A DNA stretch of 7,076 nt from Chloroflexota bacterium. Lineage in GTDB: Bacteria; Chloroflexota; Anaerolineae; 4572-78; J111. Position 1 is the stretch's first letter, and each line of letters begins with the position of its first letter. Made by a program: the position numbers and the translations under genes. This document shows, in pieces, positions 1 to 5,301 of this stretch. The notes beneath the pieces are model-generated. The model was not told where the DNA came from, ran no database searches, and saw only the letters and a program-made list of their open reading frames with translations. Where the stretch lies: the NCBI GenBank assembly GCA_003694775.1, contig RFJV01000751.1:1-7076 (forward strand), read 5' to 3'.

Positions 1-363
1 GAGGTTCAACAGCGAAGCAGTAACATTCAGTCTCTGCAGGCGTACGCGGCCCAGCTTCAGCAGGCCATTGAGGATGATGCCGCGGCTTACCAGAACCAGG
101 TCGCCTCTCTGCAGGGCGGCATGCAGGAAACCGAAGCCCAACTGCGCCAGCAGATTGAAATGACCACCGCGGAACTGCAAACCGCCTACAATGAAATTGC
201 CGCTCGACAGGCCGCCGCGGCCCTGGCCCAACAGCAGGCCGCTATGAACAGCGGTGGCGGTGGCGGCGGCGGTGGTGGTCACGATGATGACCGCCATCAC
301 GAGGAACGGGAACACGAAGACGACCACGACGACCACGATAAACACGAAAAGGATGACGATTAG
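1..363 (+). CDS. Coiled-coil protein with poly-Gly and His/Asp-rich tail (5' partial)
   Basis: The frame is open from the first base, so the protein begins upstream and only its last 120 residues are visible. Residues 1-82 (window numbering) are rich in Gln, Ala and Glu with regularly spaced Leu, Ile and Val, which fits a long alpha-helical coiled coil. Nine glycines follow (residues 85-93). The final 27 residues hold 7 His, 11 Asp and 5 Glu with only a few Arg and Lys. Such tails can bind divalent metals, but no defined site is recognisable. I do not recognise a family: the helical part could be the stalk of a membrane-anchored or signalling protein whose conserved domain is out of view. The TAG at 361-363 is followed 12 bases later by a long hairpin that may end the transcript. 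The reading frame is well supported; the function is unknown. Confidence 0.8.
   Translation, partial: EVQQRSSNIQSLQAYAAQLQQAIEDDAAAYQNQVASLQGGMQETEAQLRQQIEMTTAELQTAYNEIAARQAAAALAQQQAAMNSGGGGGGGGGHDDDRHHEEREHEDDHDDHDKHEKDDD
253..279 (+). repeat. GGN tract encoding nine glycines
   Basis: Nine consecutive GGT or GGC codons join the coiled coil of the upstream protein to its His/Asp/Glu-rich tail. The mix of GGT and GGC means this is not a pure trinucleotide repeat at DNA level, although it may still slip. It probably encodes a flexible linker. A similar but longer tract ends the next gene. Confidence 0.9.
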
Positions 364-375
364 TTAGCACCGGCA

Positions 376-411
376 GGCAGTGGTTCGGAGAACCTGCTCC
401 GAACCACTGCC
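376..411 (+). terminator. Long hairpin after the coiled-coil gene, possible terminator
   Basis: GGCAGTGGTTCGGAG (376-390) is perfectly complementary to CTCCGAACCACTGCC (397-411), giving a 15-bp stem with a 6-base loop (AACCTG). It begins 12 bases after the upstream stop codon, where a terminator would be expected. The downstream bases include only GTGTTTGT and no real T run, so intrinsic termination is uncertain. It could instead protect the 3' end of the mRNA or be a dispersed palindromic repeat. Confidence 0.55.
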
Positions 412-443
412 CGGACAGGTGTTTGTATCCAGAATGAAAACCG

Positions 444-472
444 GTAGGGGCGACCCACCGGTCGCCCACTAC
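444..472. repeat. Imperfect GTAGGG-type palindrome
   Basis: GTAGGGGCGACC (444-455) pairs with GGTCGCCCACTAC (460-472) around a CACC loop, with one bulged base. It shares its outer GTAGGG...CTAC ends and the following GCGA/TCGC core with the palindrome at 1366-1393. That suggests a small family of dispersed intergenic palindromes like those I know from cyanobacterial and Chloroflexota genomes. It ends eight bases before the ribosome binding site of the next gene and may be transcribed in that gene's leader. Confidence 0.6.
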
Positions 473-492
473 ACCACAAGGGAGCCGTAACG

Positions 493-1350
493 ATGACACC
501 CAGAAAGTCTGTTCCAACCCGCAAACCCAAACAAACCAAACGAGCTCGCCGCTGGCTGAATCTGACCCTCTCTGCCGTCGGGCTGTCTGGCCTGGTAACG
601 GCCTGCAGTGGGGTGGATGTCCGCCTCAACCCGGAAGCCAACGCCCAATCTCAACCTGCCAGCTCTGCCGCCCAACAGCCGCCCGCACCTGTCATTCTGC
701 CCACCACCGTGCCGGTCAGCCTGCCCACGCCGACCCCTGTGCCGCCTACGTCTACTCCCACCCCAACGTTTACCCCATCTCCCACGTTGCCGCCGCCCCC
801 TACCCCGACCCCTCTGCCGCCAGTTCAGAGCTGGCGGCCATCGGTACAGCCGCTCCCTACGCTGGCTCCTGTGCCGGTAGTCCCCAACGCGCCGGGTATC
901 CCGTCGGGGAGTGCACCGGTTATCTACTCCCCGCCGGATGGGGTGGATGTGTTCGGCGGTACTATTCTGCGCTGGACTTTCTACGGCGAACTGGGGCCGG
1001 AAGAGTTTTTCGACATCCGCATCAAGCCCTATGGAAGCAACGACTCCGCCTTTGTCGACTGGACCCGCAGTACCGAGTACGAACTGCGTCCCTGGAGCGG
1101 CTGGAAGCCGGGGCTGTATACCTGGGAAATCGGCATTATTCGGGGATACTATGAACCGGATGGCTCCAAGCACTTTCTGGAAGATACGGGCCGCGTCAGC
1201 CAGCAGTTTCTGATTAAGTGGCAGGCCGCCGGTGGCGGCGGCGGTGGTGGTGGCGGCGGAAATGCCGCCACCGGTGGCGGAGGCGGCGGTGGCGGAACCG
1301 GCGGTGGTGGCGGCGGTGGTGGTGGCGGCGGCGCCTCTGGTGGTTCGTAG
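493..1350 (+). CDS. Lipoprotein with Pro/Thr linker, Ig/Fn3-like domain and poly-Gly tail
   Basis: This 285-residue protein starts at ATG 493, eight bases after GGAG (481-484). The N-terminus is very basic to residue 20 and is followed by a hydrophobic stretch (22-37). A lipobox VTAC has its cysteine at residue 38, so the protein should be lipid-anchored on the outer face of the membrane. Residues 50-132 form a low-complexity Pro/Thr/Ser linker with PTPTP-type repeats, probably an extended stalk. Residues 139-243 look like one compact beta-sandwich: it opens with a YSPPDG turn, has an ILRW strand (158-161), then GLYTWEIG (207-214), and ends with QFLIKW (238-243). This resembles the Fn3/Ig-like domains common in Chloroflexota lipoproteins. 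The last 39 residues are almost all glycine. RRW at 19-21 recalls a twin-arginine signal, but the rest of that motif is missing. The family is not recognised; a surface structural or binding role is inferred. Confidence 0.88.
   Translation: MTPRKSVPTRKPKQTKRARRWLNLTLSAVGLSGLVTACSGVDVRLNPEANAQSQPASSAAQQPPAPVILPTTVPVSLPTPTPVPPTSTPTPTFTPSPTLPPPPTPTPLPPVQSWRPSVQPLPTLAPVPVVPNAPGIPSGSAPVIYSPPDGVDVFGGTILRWTFYGELGPEEFFDIRIKPYGSNDSAFVDWTRSTEYELRPWSGWKPGLYTWEIGIIRGYYEPDGSKHFLEDTGRVSQQFLIKWQAAGGGGGGGGGGNAATGGGGGGGGTGGGGGGGGGGGASGGS
1231..1347 (+). repeat. GGN tract encoding the glycine-rich C-terminus
   Basis: Three glycine blocks of 10, 8 and 11 residues are separated by NAAT and a single T, and the protein then ends in ASGGS. 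Codons are mixed GGT, GGC and GGA, so the tract is only partly repetitive at DNA level, although its G-richness and near-repeats could allow length variation. The encoded tail should be disordered and flexible. It sits at the far end of the protein, not between two domains, which is odd for a simple linker. Confidence 0.9.
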
Positions 1351-1365
1351 CCGGGGATAAAAATT

Positions 1366-1393
1366 TGTAGGGCGAAATTAATTTCGCCCTACA
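1366..1393. repeat. Perfect 28-bp palindrome, GTAGGG family
   Basis: TGTAGGGCGAAATT (1366-1379) is followed directly by its exact reverse complement AATTTCGCCCTACA (1380-1393), with no spacer. It lies in the 80-base gap between the lipoprotein and the haem protein. The outer bases match the imperfect palindrome at 444-472. As RNA it could form a stem and may end the upstream transcript, although the next bases (TCAGACTATTTTATT) do not give an immediate T run. It could also be a dispersed repeat or a protein-binding site. Confidence 0.75.
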
Positions 1394-1430
1394 TCAGACT
1401 ATTTTATTATACAAGGAGGTTTTTTTAATA

Positions 1431-1934
1431 ATGAAACGATATGTTCTATTGTCCTTTACCGGTTTAGTCATTCTGGCAGTTTTTGGCTTTATTGTGATTC
1501 AGTTTATTCCTGTTGCTCGCTACAACCCTGCGGTTCATACTGAACCGCCGTGGGATTCTCCGCAAACCAAGATGCTGGTAGAACGGGCCTGCTACGATTG
1601 CCACAGCAACCGTACCCAATGGCCCTGGTATTCCTACATCGCCCCTTTTTCCTGGCTGGTGGCCCATGATGTCAATGAGGGCCGGGCCGCGCTGAACTTT
1701 TCTTTGTGGAATCAGCCTGGCGGTGGTGAACTGATGGAGGAAGAAGCCTTTGAACATGAAGGGAATGAAGGGGCAGAAGAACTTATTGAGGTCGTTAGAG
1801 AGGGGGAAATGCCGCCTCCTTACTATCTGTGGACTCATCCCCAGGCCCGTCTGACACCGCAGGAAACTCAGGCCCTCATCCAGGGACTTCAGGCTACTTT
1901 TGGCCGGGCTAATCTGAGCAGAGTGTCTCAATAG
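1431..1934 (+). CDS. Membrane-anchored haem-binding protein (Haem_bd family, c-type)
   Basis: This 167-residue protein starts at ATG 1431 behind a strong AAGGAGG (1413-1419). Residues 4-28 form one hydrophobic segment that acts as an uncleaved anchor or signal peptide, placing the rest outside the cytoplasm. CYDCH at residues 54-58 is a CxxCH motif for covalent c-type haem, with His58 as proximal ligand. The sequence continues with the family pattern SNRTQWPWYSYIAPFSWLV (59-77), then HDVNEGR (79-85) and GEMPPPYY (125-132), where Met127 is a plausible second haem ligand. Length and layout fit the haem-binding domain family (Haem_bd), known from many environmental bacteria; its members' exact function is mostly unknown, with electron transfer or redox sensing likely. 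An acidic stretch around residues 100-117 (MEEEAFEHEGNEG) looks like an insertion. Covalent haem attachment needs a cytochrome c maturation system, not present here. Confidence 0.9.
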   Translation: MKRYVLLSFTGLVILAVFGFIVIQFIPVARYNPAVHTEPPWDSPQTKMLVERACYDCHSNRTQWPWYSYIAPFSWLVAHDVNEGRAALNFSLWNQPGGGELMEEEAFEHEGNEGAEELIEVVREGEMPPPYYLWTHPQARLTPQETQALIQGLQATFGRANLSRVSQ

Positions 1935-2028
1935 TTCTGCCGGGCATGGTGCTGGCCGGTCCTGGTGAATATCTGTAAGACAATGTTAATTTTGTACTGC
2001 ACCCATACTTTATCTGCAGGGGGGTATC

Positions 2029-4104
2029 ATGAAATATATTAAAGTGCTGTTTATTTTGTTGGTGTCGAGTCTGTCGTTAATTCCCGTTCTGGCGTATGCC
2101 GATAGTGACGGTCCGGAATGGCGAGGAGTGATAACCCAATGGCCGGGGAGCGCTGGGCCGGGGCTGTGGGTGATTGGCGGAGTCTCTTTTCAGGCTACAA
2201 CCGGTACATTTTTTGAACAAAATCACGGCGGGTTAACCGTTGGTGCCTGCGCCGAGGTAAAATACTATTCGGTGAACGGCGTAAACTATGCCACATCCAT
2301 CAGCTCCGAGAGCAGTTATTACTGCGGCCAGAGCGGTGGCGGCTACGGCGACGGTGATAACGATGGTGGCGGAAGCGAGGGAAGCCGCTACGGTATCCTG
2401 CAGAGCTTTACCACGCCGGGCAGTGCCGGCCCCTGGGTTATCGGTGGAACAACATTTTATGCTACCGCCAGCACTCGTTATGAAATGGATGATGGAGGAT
2501 TCACCACAGGCGGATGTGTTGAATACACCTTTGTTTCCGGCAGTAATCGCTTGCTGGAAGTAGGGTCTGAGCCGGCGTATAAATGCAGTGGTGGAAGCGG
2601 CCCTACGCCAGGGACTTCGTACAGCCATATTTACGGCGTTCTGAACAGCTTCCCTTCCGGCACGTTGGTCGGTACGTGGGTGGTCAGCGGAACTGCTTAT
2701 ACCGCTTCCAGCACGACCCACTTTGAACAGAAACACGGCCCATTTTTTGTCGGGGCGTGTGTGGAGGTGAAGTATACCGGGCTGAACAGCGCCGTAGAAA
2801 TCAGCACCGAGGACAGTTATAAATGTATGTTGAGCGGCGCACCCGTCTCCGACATCGAAACAAAATTTGCCGGTATCATTACCGCTGTACCTGCCGGTTA
2901 CACCGGTCAACCCCAGTTTGCCGGCCAGTGGACCATTGGAGGCCGGGCCATCACCAGCGACCTGACCACCCGGCTCAGCAGTGAACACGGGCCCCTGGCC
3001 CTGAATGCGTGCGCCGAGGTGGAGGTCAACAGCGCCGGTTTTGCCACCGAAATAAAAACAGAACGTCCTTACAAATGCGGCACGGCCACCTACCACAATT
3101 CCGACTTTGGTGATGCCGTAGAAGTTCCCACCGGCTACCGCGGTGTCTGGATAATTCGCGATACGGATGGCATCACCAAAACTTATCACGCGGACGGCGA
3201 TGCCGAAATTCCGGATTCCTCCTACAACCCCGGCAGTTGTGTGCATGTTGAATACTACATCCTCAACGGCGTCCACCGCATCCGCAAGATAGAAAATGAT
3301 GACCCGGCCCGGTGCAGTAACAGCGGCCAACCTATCAATACCGCCATTACCCGTGTCTATGCCGTGGTTGATGGAGTGGCGGGCAATCTCTGGACGGTCG
3401 GTGGAGTGCAGTATCAGCAAACCGGCACCACAGTGGTGGAGAACAATCCACAAGTGGGAGATTGTGTAAAAGCCACCTATACGGTGGGAACCACTCCACC
3501 CTATACCCTGCTGAAGCTGGAAAAGGAAGATGCCTATAAATGCCAGGTCAGCCAGTCAGTCCCCACTCCGGAGTATAAGCATTACGGCACAATTGAGGCT
3601 CTGCCGGTAGGCTTTTCTCCCACCTTGACGACCACCTGGATAGGGGACTGGAAAATCGGCGGAATAACCTATAAAACCGATGCCTCAACCAGTTTTCGGC
3701 AGGAATACGGTTTCTTTGCGGTGGGTAGTTATGTAGAAGTCAAATACATCACTGCCGGCGGTATATTTACCGCTACCCGGATTGAAACCCACGTTGCCCC
3801 TGGTGCAGGCAGAAAGTATGTGGGCGGTATTTTAACCGACCGGCCGGATTCCAACGGTAACGGACAGGTGGATGATTGGGATGACTGGGTGGTGAACGGG
3901 ACGACGTATCCCTCGGACCCGAATATCGAAATCGGCGACCTGTCGGGACAGGTGAGTTTGAATGCCGCGGGGATGTCGGCTGTGGCCACCCCCTCAACCG
4001 GGCAGGCCGTCTTGCTCCAGATTTATCGCGGCACCGATGGCCAGGATTATGTCATTGCCGCCGCACCGGCCCAGAGTACTTATCTACCTGTTATCTTCAA
4101 ATAA
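2029..4104 (+). CDS. Secreted multi-repeat protein with DUF5666-like domains
   Basis: This 691-residue protein starts at ATG 2029 behind AGGGGGG (2018-2024). Residues 1-25 form a Sec signal peptide (basic start, hydrophobic core, AYA just before the likely cut site). The mature protein is a chain of about eight units of 65-85 residues, at roughly 31-101, 120-187, 199-267, 278-351, 360-430, 441-506, 517-592 and 597-680. Each unit begins with a short beta strand (YGV, AGI, YGT), then W.IGG, a Thr-rich strand, a GACVEVKY-type strand and a final YKC. The pattern resembles the DUF5666 domain, a small OB-fold-like beta domain of unknown function. The first six units each contain two cysteines (74/99, 163/186, 244/266, 328/350, 404/429, 479/505), which suggests one disulfide per unit; unit 7 has lost both and unit 8 is divergent. 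A Gly/Asp-rich linker occupies 103-119, an EF-hand-like loop 607-618, and the C-terminus is YLPVIFK. It is likely a surface or matrix protein; the family assignment is tentative. Confidence 0.88.
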   Translation: MKYIKVLFILLVSSLSLIPVLAYADSDGPEWRGVITQWPGSAGPGLWVIGGVSFQATTGTFFEQNHGGLTVGACAEVKYYSVNGVNYATSISSESSYYCGQSGGGYGDGDNDGGGSEGSRYGILQSFTTPGSAGPWVIGGTTFYATASTRYEMDDGGFTTGGCVEYTFVSGSNRLLEVGSEPAYKCSGGSGPTPGTSYSHIYGVLNSFPSGTLVGTWVVSGTAYTASSTTHFEQKHGPFFVGACVEVKYTGLNSAVEISTEDSYKCMLSGAPVSDIETKFAGIITAVPAGYTGQPQFAGQWTIGGRAITSDLTTRLSSEHGPLALNACAEVEVNSAGFATEIKTERPYKCGTATYHNSDFGDAVEVPTGYRGVWIIRDTDGITKTYHADGDAEIPDSSYNPGSCVHVEYYILNGVHRIRKIENDDPARCSNSGQPINTAITRVYAVVDGVAGNLWTVGGVQYQQTGTTVVENNPQVGDCVKATYTVGTTPPYTLLKLEKEDAYKCQVSQSVPTPEYKHYGTIEALPVGFSPTLTTTWIGDWKIGGITYKTDASTSFRQEYGFFAVGSYVEVKYITAGGIFTATRIETHVAPGAGRKYVGGILTDRPDSNGNGQVDDWDDWVVNGTTYPSDPNIEIGDLSGQVSLNAAGMSAVATPSTGQAVLLQIYRGTDGQDYVIAAAPAQSTYLPVIFK
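2119..4068 (+). repeat. Tandem protein repeats, about eight DUF5666-like units
   Basis: The units are clearly related as protein but diverged as DNA, so the duplication is old. Common positions are a GI or GV start, W.IGG or WVVSG near residue 20 of a unit, a Thr doublet, then GAC.EV and a closing YKC. Cysteine spacing within a unit is 22-26 residues. Units 1, 3 and 7 are most alike (FFEQNHG, HFEQKHG and FRQEYGF at matching positions). Unit 5 has a charged variant of the core and unit 8 keeps only the start and the W..NG strand. Confidence 0.8.
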
Positions 4105-4122
4105 AAGCTGTAGCTGTTCAGC

Positions 4123-4159
4123 GGGGGTGTCCGGAATTTCAGAAATTCTGGACACCCCC
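4123..4159. terminator. Strong hairpin after the repeat-protein gene
   Basis: GGGGGTGTCCGGAATTT (4123-4139) pairs with AAATTCTGGACACCCCC (4143-4159) over 17 bp with one G-U wobble and a 3-base CAG loop. It starts 18 bases after the stop at 4104. No T run follows on the + strand, so it may serve as mRNA 3'-end protection, as a factor-dependent terminator, or as the first of two stops together with the hairpin at 4224-4251. Confidence 0.6.
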
Positions 4160-4178
4160 TGTTCAGGGATAAGGTGCG

Positions 4179-4190
4179 GCACACGTGTGC
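4179..4190. other. 12-bp perfect palindrome between two hairpins
   Basis: GCACACGTGTGC is a perfect inverted repeat with no spacer. It could be a binding site for a dimeric regulator, but it lies before the terminator at 4224-4251 and well upstream of the candidate promoter at 4275-4302. A chance palindrome is just as possible. Confidence 0.25.
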
Positions 4191-4223
4191 TGGCTGTATC
4201 TACTTCTTTTAAGCAAAATTCGC

Positions 4224-4251
4224 AACCCCACCCCGGCGGTGGGGTTTTTTT
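4224..4251 (+). terminator. Rho-independent terminator
   Basis: AACCCCACC (4224-4232) pairs with GGTGGGGTT (4238-4246) around a 5-base loop, and the stem runs into seven T residues (4245-4251). This is a textbook intrinsic terminator on the + strand. It lies 120 bases after the repeat-protein gene and 24 bases before the candidate promoter of the etf operon, so it insulates the two units. It could also end a short transcript starting inside 4105-4223. Confidence 0.88.
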
Positions 4252-4274
4252 GTAGGGATAACGGCCATATTACT

Positions 4275-4302
4275 TTGCCTCCCCCTCATTTGATGGTATA
4301 CT
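4275..4302 (+). promoter_or_regulatory. Candidate sigma-70-type promoter of the etf operon
   Basis: TTGCCT (4275-4280) and TATACT (4297-4302) are separated by 16 bases. The -10 box matches the consensus at five of six positions and the -35 box at four. The site follows a strong terminator and would give a leader of roughly 70 bases before ATG 4381. The position is right for the etfB-etfA-dehydrogenase operon; the assignment rests on consensus matching alone. Confidence 0.5.
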
Positions 4303-4369
4303 CCAACCCTGTTGGTGAATTTTGGCGCAGAAAAACAGACGCCCTTCCGCCTTCATCCTTCATCCTTAC

Positions 4370-4376
4370 AGGAGGT
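4370..4376 (+). promoter_or_regulatory. Ribosome binding site that sets the etfB start
   Basis: AGGAGGT lies four bases before ATG 4381. The same frame stays open upstream to a TTG at 4312, but the extra 23 residues do not look like the start of an EtfB protein, and they contain the leader and this site. The ATG is therefore the preferred start. Confidence 0.85.
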
Positions 4377-4380
4377 GTGC

Positions 4381-5286
4381 ATGTCAACCCCAAGAAGCTA
4401 CCATTCCGTGGTGCTGGTCAAACAGGTTCCCGACACCCACCACGTCACCGGCGAGGTGATGAAGAAAGACGGCACCATGAACCGGGCCGCCCTGCCGGCC
4501 ATCTTCAACCCCGAAGATTTGAACGCCCTGGAAATGGCCCTGCAAATCAAAGACCGGTACGGCGGCACTGTCACCGTGCTGACCATGGGGCCGCCAAAGG
4601 CCGCCGAGGTGCTCCGCGAATCCCTCTACCGCGGCGCCGACCGGGTCATCCTGCTGACCGACCGCCGCTTTGCCGGGGCCGACACCCTGGCCACTTCCTA
4701 CGCCCTGGCCTGCGCCATCAAAAAAATCGGCCCCTTCGACTTTGTTTTTGCCGGCCGGCAGGCCATCGACGGCGACACCGCCCAGGTTGGCCCCCAGACC
4801 GCCGAGAAGCTCGGCATCCCCCAGATAACCTATGCCGAAGCCATCCTCAACCTGGACGGCGACACCGTGACCGCCCGCCGCGTGTTCGACCTGGGCGCAG
4901 AAGTGGTTCAATGCAAGCTCCCCTGCCTGATAACCGTGGTCGGTACGGCCAACCGGCCCCGACCCGCTTCCGCCCGCCGGCGCATCCAGTACAAGCTGGC
5001 CGCCGCCCCAATGGAGTACAAGGACCTGCTCCGGCGCTGGCCCGAATTTGAAACCGAAGAAGCCCTGGACCAATACCTGGCCGCCCGCGGCCTCAAAATC
5101 CCCGTCTGGACCGCGGACGACATCGACGCCGACCTCTCCCGGCTGGGGCTGGCCGGCTCCCCCACGCAGGTCTACAAAGTCAACTTTGTGGTGCTGGAAG
5201 CCAAAGAAAGCAAAGAAATCCCCCCCACCCCCGAAGGCATCCAGTCCCTGATTGATGAACTCATCGAAGAATACGTCGTCGGATAA
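4381..5286 (+). CDS. etfB: Electron transfer flavoprotein subunit beta (FixA/EtfB family)
   Basis: EtfB pairs with EtfA to form a soluble flavoprotein that takes electrons from acyl-CoA dehydrogenases. The 301-residue product opens with VVLVKQVPDT (10-19), the first strand of the EtfB nucleotide-binding fold. NPEDLNALEMAL (43-54) and the LTMGPP turn (67-72) follow, then GRQAIDGDTAQVGP (125-138). The last motif is typical of the FixA/clostridial ETF clade, where the beta subunit can bind a second FAD; human-type EtfB, which binds AMP, has a DDD variant at this place. LGLAGSPTQV (255-264) is the usual end of the core. The usual length is about 250-265 residues; the excess seems to lie around residues 203-240, a helical stretch that includes LLRRWPEFETEEALDQYLAA (216-235). 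Codons are strongly GC-ending, consistent with good expression. The stop is followed by etfA after 15 bases. The family is certain; a bifurcating role is possible but unproven. Confidence 0.95.
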   Translation: MSTPRSYHSVVLVKQVPDTHHVTGEVMKKDGTMNRAALPAIFNPEDLNALEMALQIKDRYGGTVTVLTMGPPKAAEVLRESLYRGADRVILLTDRRFAGADTLATSYALACAIKKIGPFDFVFAGRQAIDGDTAQVGPQTAEKLGIPQITYAEAILNLDGDTVTARRVFDLGAEVVQCKLPCLITVVGTANRPRPASARRRIQYKLAAAPMEYKDLLRRWPEFETEEALDQYLAARGLKIPVWTADDIDADLSRLGLAGSPTQVYKVNFVVLEAKESKEIPPTPEGIQSLIDELIEEYVVG

Positions 5287-5301
5287 GGAAGAGATGCCAA
5301 A

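Noticed and set aside
253..360. CRISPR-like or satellite DNA repeat in the Gly and His/Asp codons
   Set aside because: The repetition is only at codon level in a coding frame; there are no spacer-repeat units or fixed period beyond three bases.
493..606. Twin-arginine export signal on the lipoprotein
   Set aside because: RRW is present at residues 19-21, but the full S/T-R-R-x-F-L-K pattern is missing, and a lipobox Cys with a normal hydrophobic stretch explains export.
469..1173. Open frame of 234 codons on the - strand
   Set aside because: It is opposite the lipoprotein gene. The product is an Arg/Gly-rich composition effect of the Pro/Thr-rich linker, with no motif.
1935..2028. Promoter for the secreted repeat gene
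   Set aside because: The region is AT-rich and TTGTAC occurs at 1992-1997, but no acceptable -10 box lies at the right distance, so I do not call it.
2233..3453. Open frame of 406 codons on the - strand
   Set aside because: It lies wholly inside the secreted repeat protein gene, which has a signal peptide, a ribosome binding site and clear protein repeats. The antisense product shows no recognisable domain.
4312..4380. Upstream TTG start for etfB
   Set aside because: AGGAGGT four bases before ATG 4381 fits much better, and the extra 23 residues have no EtfB character.
4185..5051. Open frame of 288 codons on the + strand, overlapping etfB in another frame
   Set aside because: It runs through the terminator, promoter and etfB, and its product is Arg/Pro-rich noise from the out-of-phase reading of etfB.
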